Below are positions 53,301 through 64,000 of a stretch of 64,000 bases of DNA, one piece after another. Under the pieces are notes generated by a model, which was given only the letters and a program-made list of their open reading frames with translations, did no database searches and was not told the origin of the DNA. Source of the stretch: Liolophura sinensis. Its lineage: Eukaryota > Mollusca > Polyplacophora > Chitonida > Chitonidae. Both the position numbers and the translations under genes were made by a program. Position 1 is the stretch's first letter, and each line of letters opens with the position of its first letter. The DNA lies in the NCBI RefSeq assembly GCF_032854445.1, contig NC_088302.1:45048521-45112520 (forward strand), written 5' to 3'.

Positions 53301-56300
53301 AGGTCTCAGGCCACAAAAGCGTTCAGAGAAGGTAAGTTGTCTTGTCCAAGCAAATCTCAAAGGAGGTCATCCTTCATTGTCTGAGACCATGAATTCTTAT
53401 GGAGACAGTTGGCTATCTTGTTCCAAAGCTTTTGGAGAAGAATAGTAATGTAATGCCAGATGCTGGAGGTGTTTGAAGGATACCGCAGTGAAAGTATTGA
53501 AAGTATATTGAAAGTGAAAGTATTGCCCTAGTAAGCTTTTTGAGAAGAATAGTGATATAGTGCCACACTGTAAATCTGTTGGGGAAGGATAGTGATTTAG
53601 TGCAAGACATTGAAAGATTTTAAACAAGGATAGTGATGTAGTGCCAGACATTAAAAGATTTTGGAAGAGGATGGTGTTTAGTACCAGACATTGAAAGATT
53701 TTGGAAGAGGATGGTGTTTAGTACCAGACTTTAAAAGATTTTGGAAGAGGATGGTGTTTAGTACCAGACATTAAAAGATTTTGGAAGAGGATGGTGTTTA
53801 GTACCAGACATTGAAAGGTTTTGGAGTAGGATAGTGATGTAGTGTCAGGTATTGAAAGATTTTTGAGAAGGATAGTACTGTAGTGCCAGGCATGGAAAGA
53901 TTTTGGTGTAGGATAGCGATGTAGTGCCTGGTTGACAAAAACTTCAAGGGAATATTAGTGATACCAACTTTCACTGGCCATTTTTTAATCAGGGGCCTAT
54001 TACTATAATGCATGTATATGCCTTGCCCTATTTTTTCAAAATACATTTATTTGATTGTTGTTTCACACCGTATGGGTGGAGGAAACGAGTACTGTGGGAA
54101 AACTATCAATGTGATAGAACCAGTTTCGCAAGGCAGTGTTTATAATGTCCCATTGTCTATAATTATTCCATAAAATCTTCTTTAATGCATTTTAAATGTA
54201 TAATTTTTTTGTTTAAATACAGTTGCAGCCTTTTCTCACTTCACATATGTTATATATATTTGCTGACATTGTAGGTCGTCATGAGGAGAGTTTAGGGCTC
54301 TTCACAGAGGCCATAAAGAAGAACCCACACACAGCATCGCTCTATGCTAAAAGGGCCAGGTGAGTAGTCAATCTGGTATTGTGAAACATTGTGATGAGTA
54401 GACCATGCTGTATTGAGTCAACATAGACTGTGTTGTCGTGAGTCAAAATAGACCAATGCTGTATTGAATTACCACACACTGTTGTTGTGAGTGGTCATAG
54501 GCCATGGTGTATTGAGTCACCATTGGCTATGCTGTATTGAGTCACCATAGGCAGTGCTGTACTGAGTCACCATACGCTATGCTGTACTGTCACTGTAGAC
54601 CGTGCTGTATTATGACCATGCTGTATTATTCAGTGCTACATCACCCTAGAACATGATAGGTGTATCATGTCTCCACAGACCATGATGTATGGACAAATCA
54701 AGATGTATTAACATCATGCAGTGAGCACCTGTCATCACAGACCGAGGCACGTTTGATCACAGATGCACATTGCATGCAAGCCACTGGCAGGCTGGTGGCA
54801 GGCTACAGTGATGCCAATCAAACTATATTGGCTGGCTCTATATGCTGGTACCAAATAATCATAAAACCTCAAACATAAAAAATAAATGCTGTGCGAAGGA
54901 AATTTTGCCAGTATCTGTTCTGTTCCAGCTTCATTGCAGTTTATTTTGTGAGAACCATCTACTGCCATTGGGTTATACCTTCCAGTCATATTTCTGGGTG
55001 TCTTTCTTTCTGCAGCGTCTACGTAGCCATGCAGAAGCCATATGCAGCCATTCGAGACTGTACAAAAGCTATAGAGCTGAATGCCGACACTGCACAGCCT
55101 TACAAATGGAGAGGGAAGGCATACAGGTATGTCCATCTGTTAAGGTCCTCATAGATAGACAATCTGCTACTTGAGGTCTCGTTCACACTAAGTAATTGTA
55201 GATGCCATTCTTAATTCATTTTGTTTAGGTGATCTATCTGTCAGCTATTCTTTTCCAAAGCAGGTGGTCATATTACATGTACCTGTTTTGTGGAGAAGTC
55301 TGTGGTAAAATGATTGAAATATATTGGTGAAGGTCACATCAAGGGTAAATAGTATCATTCTTAAAATTTATTCAATTTTTTGTCTGGCTCTCTACAGGGA
55401 TCTTAGGTAATGAGGTCCTATGATGGAATCCAGCTCTTGCTGTTTCAACTGCGACTTTCAAAAGGGGAAGACAGTAACTGACTAATGTTTATGTCCACTG
55501 AAAGGGTACCATTCGAAGTATCTTAAACAGACATTAAATATTTTTAAAAAATTTTTTTCATCGTTGTAAAAGTTTAGTGAAACTTCATCTTTAGTCACAG
55601 CATCAGCATGTCTCCATTATTGACAGCAAGCTAACATCAAAGGTATTTTCTGTATAATAGTCTAAGCAGTAACCTATGGCAATTTAAAGTTGTGGACTTC
55701 TTCCATGAAGGACCAAGTGATAAAAAGCTTTCTCAGAGAAATTGGACATACTGGAAGGATATTTCTGCCACTGTTTGAACTGTTCATACCAATAGGAATA
55801 CTATATCATTTATACGGTTTATGAGTAGCCTCTAGATGCATGGCCGGCGTATTCCTGGTTCAGGTCAAGCTCAATAAGGGTTTGTGCTGGTACCGATAAT
55901 TCTCACCCCTTTTAAGTGTTAACAAAATTACAATAGGATTATTGTGCAACTGGGTTCTTTTCCAATTCTGACACAAATGGAAATAAATGTAAACACCACT
56001 CAGGCTGATCTAGGCGTTCGACTGTCAGTGGATTTTATGCTTCAATTTTTGGATGTGGCTTCTAAGTGAGAACAGTGCTGACCTGGTTTTTGCGGATGTC
56101 AGAGAAAGCACCTCGACTTAAACAGGGCGTTTCAATAATTTTAGTGTAAAAGTAAAACATCCCTTGTATGCGAGGAAGACAAATGGCAAAATTGAAATTC
56201 TTCAGTTCTAATAAATTGAGGGAAAATGAAGTATGTCATAAGATGTCATTAATTTTAAGCATTGTCTGATGAGATGCAGTCTTCTCATTCCCATAAACCT

Positions 56301-57160
56301 TCTGCATCCTTGATGAATTTTTCACTGGCTTTGATATTTGTTATTTAGGAAGTGCATGCTGACTAAACAGTAACATGAATGAAAAAAAATGTAGTTGTAT
56401 AATTTGAACAGCGTGCCTACGTAGGCGGTATGTCTGACATAATTTGTGATACTGTCGTTGAGTATTACACAGTTTGGCTGGAGGTAAATGAATCTTTCCA
56501 AATGATCTCAGAATGATGTCTTATGATGTAGTTATGTGTTATCATATGTCACTTCATGGAGTGAATAGGTAAAGGCTATTGTCACAGCTTAGGCCATGCA
56601 ATCTGATAGCCATGTGTTTGATTGGATAAAATGATCAAGATGTCTCCTGGAATCACACCTGCCATTTAGGTCGTATTGTCATTTTGTTCTACCTGTTAAG
56701 AGGTGAAATCTCATTAAGCCAATAAAGTATGACACTTTTTAAAGCTTGACTATTCTGCTTTTGATTGAAATATGTTTTAGCCATATTTTTGAATGAAGTG
56801 TTCAAGATCAATCTACCAATCAATCAACCAATCCATCCTATTTTTTTTTAGACAAGTGATTAAGGTACATTTGGATGCAATTGGGAATTGAAAATCATAG
56901 TCATATCAAGGATTTAAAGCTTTTTGAAAAAATGATTTGATCTGAAACTTCAGTTCATTACTTTTTTTTTTCTTACATTGTGTGAAGATCTGTTAAGTGT
57001 GACAGGCCTATAAATCCCCTGGCAGTGTTACCACCAGTTGCACTAATATGTTTCAGGTTGTTAGGCAAATGGGAAGACGCCTATCATGACCTTACCACAG
57101 CAATGTAAACTAGATTATGACGAGGAGGCAAATGCCCTTTTGAAAGAGGTAACACCGAAC
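50349..57160 (+). CDS. ST13: Hsc70-interacting protein (HIP / ST13), disrupted and without its C-terminus in this window
   Basis: TPR co-chaperone that binds and stabilises ADP-bound Hsc70 in the cytosol. Exons: 50349-50458, 51072-51150, 52484-52568, 53188-53331, 54275-54359, 55016-55126, 57057-57160. The N-terminal dimerisation helix region is [21 protein letters not shown] Pro/Glu repeat ([10 protein letters not shown]) and acidic linker follow, then [10 protein letters not shown] and TPRs ([40 protein letters not shown]). In the last exon the frame reaches a stop after DLTTAM, giving 221 residues. Removing one A at about 57102 would continue as [20 protein letters not shown], as in human, and would restore phase 0 at the donor. 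The charged helix and STI1/DP domain exons are not found before 60.5 kb. The cause may be a sequencing error, an allele, a distant exon set or a decaying gene. Head to head with XPNPEP3. Confidence 0.9.
50501..50661 (+). mobile_element. SINE family 1, 3' truncated
   Basis: Head and middle (ggggcctccatggtcaaggg, caatgacccaggagcctctc, gctcatgctggcttcctctc) end at gtggtcgtttgtt. It lies 42 bp inside ST13 intron 1. Confidence 0.85.
52810..52920 (+). mobile_element. SINE family 1, 3' half
   Basis: Starts in the body (cctgccgatagttgtgggtt), continues through aatataatgctagccgccgt, and ends in ccaattaaataagtaaataa. It lies in ST13 intron 3. Confidence 0.8.
53410..53945 (+). repeat. 40-bp minisatellite in ST13 intron 4
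   Basis: Units ttggaagaggatggtgttta plus gtaccagacattaaaagatt start at 53661, 53701, 53741 and 53781. Diverged units (agtgatgtagtgccagacat) lie on both sides. The perfect 40-bp spacing in the core marks recent expansion. Confidence 0.92.
54043..54105 (-). mobile_element. SINE family 1 tail fragment
   Basis: The reverse complement contains cctccacccatacggtgtga and aacaatcaaataaatg, matching the SINE 3' end. It lies in ST13 intron 4. Confidence 0.55.
54395..54640 (+). repeat. About 31-bp minisatellite in ST13 intron 5
   Basis: Degenerate units of the form catgctgtattgagtcacca plus taggc recur about eight times, starting soon after exon 5. Units differ from those of the 40-bp array in the preceding intron. 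Confidence 0.85.
55127..57056 (+). other. ST13 intron 6, nothing further recognised
   Basis: A 1.9-kb intron with no clear repeat, exon or transposon. AT-rich with homopolymer runs near 56850 and 56960. Confidence 0.5.
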
Positions 57161-57419
57161 GTAAGTACATTTCTCCTCCTTTCCCTAGACTTTTTTTTAA
57201 ATCTGTATAAAGTTACATTTGATTCTGAGACAAATTTCATGCTTAACATTTTTTTTTTTTTGCCAAAAGCATTTTTTTTTCTTCTCTATTTAGCTACACT
57301 GACCAACAAATCACACAATCTATCTTTCGATTTGTGGGAGCTTGCCTGGGATTTTTCATGCCTGATTGATTATTCGGAACTACTATTACTGGTTTCATCA
57401 TGCCAGCTCGAATATTGAT

Positions 57420-57635
57420 TACTGTAATTACCTTTTCGCATGTTAACTAGGTGTTTATTCAAGCATTTTTTGAAGGCATCATTTTGTGTATACTGATGAA
57501 ATTATATTTTTTGTGAAACCCTGAAATTACCCGATCCAACCAATGTAGTTTTGTCCCCAAAATCAAACTAAAAATGTGCATAAATTGTACTGAAATTTGC
57601 TCTTTCCTATGTGAAAAGGTTGAAGAATAAGGGTA
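57420..57635 (+). mobile_element. MITE of the ttcaacctttt family, copy 5
   Basis: Starts tactgtaattaccttttcgc and ends gtgaaaaggttgaagaataa followed by gggta. The interior is shared with copies 2-4 (tttattcaagcat, gatccaaccaatgtagtttt). It lies just after the last visible ST13 exon. Confidence 0.8.
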
Positions 57636-60515
57636 TGTTTCCATCAACATAAATAAGCCAAATATTTGAAGAAACATAATATTATCAAAATAATATCAAC
57701 TGCTGATGTACACGTGATGGTCTGATTTTTCGCAGGTAGTATGGTTTTCTCCGCCCTTAAAACTGAGTATAAGTAATTAATCATTAAATTGATGACTTTT
57801 GTGCTGCAATTTTAGTGGACATGTATAATTATCTTTTGTTGCTACTGCAATATATCTGTCGAGTCCTCTCTCAGAATTCACAAAAGAGGTTTTCTTTTAA
57901 TAAATGCCATCATCCTTTGTTGTTGCAGTTCAGACAACGTTTATTGAGGTGTAAATTTTTTCAAAAGAAGAATCATAAAAATGACAGAATAGTAATCATG
58001 TTTTACGAGCGTTAAAACTAATGCATTCATAGATTAGTCGGGGATAGATTTACTTGAACACTGAACAACATCTTTGCATTCTGGCAAGCACAACTCTTTG
58101 CATTTTACAGGCCAGTTTTAGTGAAACATTTAACATGTAGATCACAGGCATTGTTGTTGTCTCTGTACATCTTACATCTTCTGGTAGCACAATTAGAACT
58201 TATTAAAAAGCATTTATATCTAGTCTCAGTTTTGTGCTAACTCCAATAGATGTTGTCAGTTTTTCACCCACATCTTACACTAAATTGAAATGCGTGTAGT
58301 AATGATGTAGTCAGGATATGTACATGAATGCTTTACTGTGTTCCCATCAGCTGTTTTTTATCCCACTATTTTTTGCACAGCTTACATATGTTACAGTAAT
58401 TGTTGATGAACAGTTATCATTGGACGTGTATTTTCTGTAGCACTTTTAGCATCTTCCAGGCTTACATCATGGCACAATATTACTGTAATGAGAGCATTCT
58501 GAAACCTTTGAATTGGGGTATAATTTGTTTTAGTGAATTTCCGTGACACCATACTTGAAGATTGTTTATTCCACGTGATTGCAATAGGTAACACTCTCAT
58601 CTCGTAATTTTACATTGCCAAATCCTAGAATGGCAAAACTACACTTATTTGTACACTGTTCCAAACATTCATGCAACCTTTAAAGTGGCACCTCTTCAAA
58701 ATCTGTAAAAAATACTAGAATATTAATTGTATCACACTGTTAACAGTCTCATATAGTTACAAAAGCCACTTTTCATATCTCCACTCAACCCTCAACCTAC
58801 ACAGTACAATCACTATATACTTGTATTAATCAATAGAAATTTATTTTTTATATGATTTATATTTGATGATGTACACCTGTATCTTGTCACTAACCTACAA
58901 CCTCAACGACCCAGGAACATTTTAGTTTACCTAGCCAATGTGGGTCAGAAATGCTAGGTTGTAAGCAGCATCAAGATAACTGTGCGCAGACTCATTTACA
59001 TGCACCAGTACTTTTCGCTAGACTGTCATCAAATCTTCATACAATCATCATCAACCTATAGAAGCATATGCCTTGTCTATCTTCTTCAAAAATACCATAA
59101 ACAGGATCTATATACATAAATACATACTAGTGCATGGCACCTTGTCTAAATAAATAAAACAGGTTTCTATGGAGAACATGTTTTCTGGTAATATATATTT
59201 GTACAGGATTGTAAGGAATGGTCATTTGGATATGGGAATTATAAAGCACCATGTTCAGTCTATAGACATCAGTCATATAATATATTAATAACAGTCCTAA
59301 CTAAACTCATAGGGTTTTTCACACCTGTGTAAAGAAATGTTAGTATCGTTCTGTCCCCATTTTTAACATATTAAATACATCAACCACACTGGCAACCATT
59401 TTCAACTTTTGCTAGACCATTGCCTACAGGCTCCTCCTGCTGTGTCATAAGGATTTGGAAGCTTTTCGTTTTCATTTGCACATTTGTGCTCCATAATACA
59501 GGTGAAATGTACATTACAGTCCTGATTTCTCCTTGTTTTAAAAATTTTTTGACATTGAAGTGGTCTCTGTCATTCTCCCTTACATAAAGATGATCACACT
59601 TGATTCCTTGCTTTTTCGCCACTGCCCACAAATCATTTTATTCTCTTGAAAGGAACTCATTATTTCATTTTACCTAGAATTGCTACAGGTTGTGAGATCA
59701 TCATAAAATACAGCTGACATGATAACAAAAATGGTTCCTCTGCCCACTTCCATTTTTCAAAATATACTGGCAGGAATCAAGTGTTACTGGCCTAAGCGTA
59801 ACAGCATCAAGTGGTAGATCATCGTGAGAATGCACCAGAACCACTACTATACAAAGTCATGAAATTCCAAAATTAAAAGAAAAACAGTCCTGTTGTTTTC
59901 AGTGATTTGTAGGCTGTTTAGATTTATGTGGAATACTTCTGGTAACACATAAACTATGAACTCATACAAGATAAAACAATCTTTCGTCACCAAGTGTTTA
60001 CTGTGCTAAATTTCAGTAGCAGATTAAAACCTTTGCATTTCACCTATGACTTTCATTCTGTGCATTTGATTAACACAATGAAGTTTTATCTCCCTCTAAA
60101 GGAAGGCATCACTCACTGCAGTGTCATTATTTCGACTTGTTTGATTCATAGTCATGAAACCTAACTCAGGCAGTTCAGTTGAGAAGTTTACAAGATAATC
60201 TCAGGCTGTTTGTTATGAACTAGATTTTATCAGAATAGTGTCTTTTCTTAACAGCTTGACTAAAGATGTACACATATTTTGCATAAAGTCTTATCAATTA
60301 TGTTTGGCCAGTTTTGCGATATGGTTTTGTCTTCTTCAAAGGTCATACTACAGTACTACCTACATGTGCATGTGGTATGGTCACTATTATCAAATAAAGA
60401 AAAGAGACGTTGGAAATTGTTTTTTAAAAAAAAAAAAAGAGAATATCCACACCACATTTGGGTATCACCTGAGGTGGGTTACCATCTGAGGCACCAGCTC
60501 AGAGGCTGCCACAGC
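57636..60515. other. Stretch between ST13 and SRL, no exons found
   Basis: I looked here for the missing ST13 exons (the charged helix and the DPEV-containing STI1 domain) and saw none. The right part is presumably the SRL 3' UTR. A minus-strand open frame at 59380-59631 has no recognisable family. Confidence 0.5.
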
Positions 60516-63845
<3,330 letters not shown>

Positions 63846-63953
63846 CTACAACAACAATCACAACAATTCCCTTTTAATACCAGGGTAAAGGAACTGATAT
63901 GGTAAGATGGGGAATCAGCCCCAGAACAAGAAACCTCTAGGTCCAAAACTGAC

Positions 63954-64000
63954 TAAAGTCATTTTTCAATCTTTTTGCATGTTTTCAAGGTATTATTTGA
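63954..64000 (+). mobile_element. MITE of the ttcaacctttt family, left end cut by the window edge
   Basis: aaagtcatttttcaatcttt followed by ttgcatgttttcaaggt matches the first 45 bp or so of copies 2-5. The rest lies beyond the window, in an SRL intron or upstream. Confidence 0.55.

Noticed and set aside
59380-59631. 83-residue minus-strand open frame after SRL
   Set aside because: Unrecognised, lies where the SRL 3' UTR is expected and has no splice partners. Too little to call a gene.

Overview
This is a eukaryotic nuclear window, most likely from a mollusc or another lophotrochozoan. It is AT-rich, the genes are split by GT-AG introns of about 0.3-2 kb, and the proteins are recognisable bilaterian orthologues. 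The noncoding DNA is full of tRNA-derived SINEs, small inverted-repeat elements and minisatellites. A SINE ending in 'gtaaaacaccaatcaaataa' occurs more than 15 times; from memory that tail is common in mollusc genomes, which supports but does not prove the placement. I see no rRNA gene, functional tRNA gene, CRISPR array, LTR element or viral element.

Layout from left to right: (1) 1-8280, + strand: the 3' two thirds of a doublecortin-like kinase gene (DCLK; 14 exons seen, 5' end outside the window), followed by a 68-bp minisatellite. (2) 8.3-17.3 kb: intergenic, with repeats. (3) 17334-23268, - strand: PAICS, complete in 8 exons. (4) 23540-34636, + strand: PPAT, complete in 11 exons, head to head with PAICS across 271 bp. 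Its introns carry a broken Tc1 transposon, a pogo-like non-autonomous element and a 76-bp tandem triplication of an intron-exon junction. (5) 34.6-42.2 kb: intergenic, with a very regular 33-bp minisatellite of 25 units. (6) 42218-47592, - strand: XPNPEP3, complete in 6 coding exons, including one GC-AG intron. (7) 50349-57160, + strand: ST13 (Hsc70-interacting protein), 7 exons, head to head with XPNPEP3. It has an apparent 1-nt shift in its last visible exon and its C-terminal exons are not found. (8) 60516-63845, - strand: the 3' part of a sarcalumenin (SRL) gene, an EHD/dynamin-type GTPase, with a long charged tail.

Two themes connect the genes. PPAT (first step of de novo purine synthesis) and PAICS (steps 6 and 7) are divergent, as in vertebrates, so they probably share a promoter. 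XPNPEP3 and ST13 are also divergent neighbours, as on human chromosome 22q13. The window therefore seems to keep two ancient divergent gene pairs close together. No wholly new system was found. The most notable observations are the conserved pairs, the triplicated splice junction in PPAT, the disrupted or incomplete ST13, the 33-bp array, and several foldback and terminal-inverted-repeat elements.

All exon joins were derived by hand from splice signals, reading phase and remembered human protein sequences; no alignment or transcript data were available.
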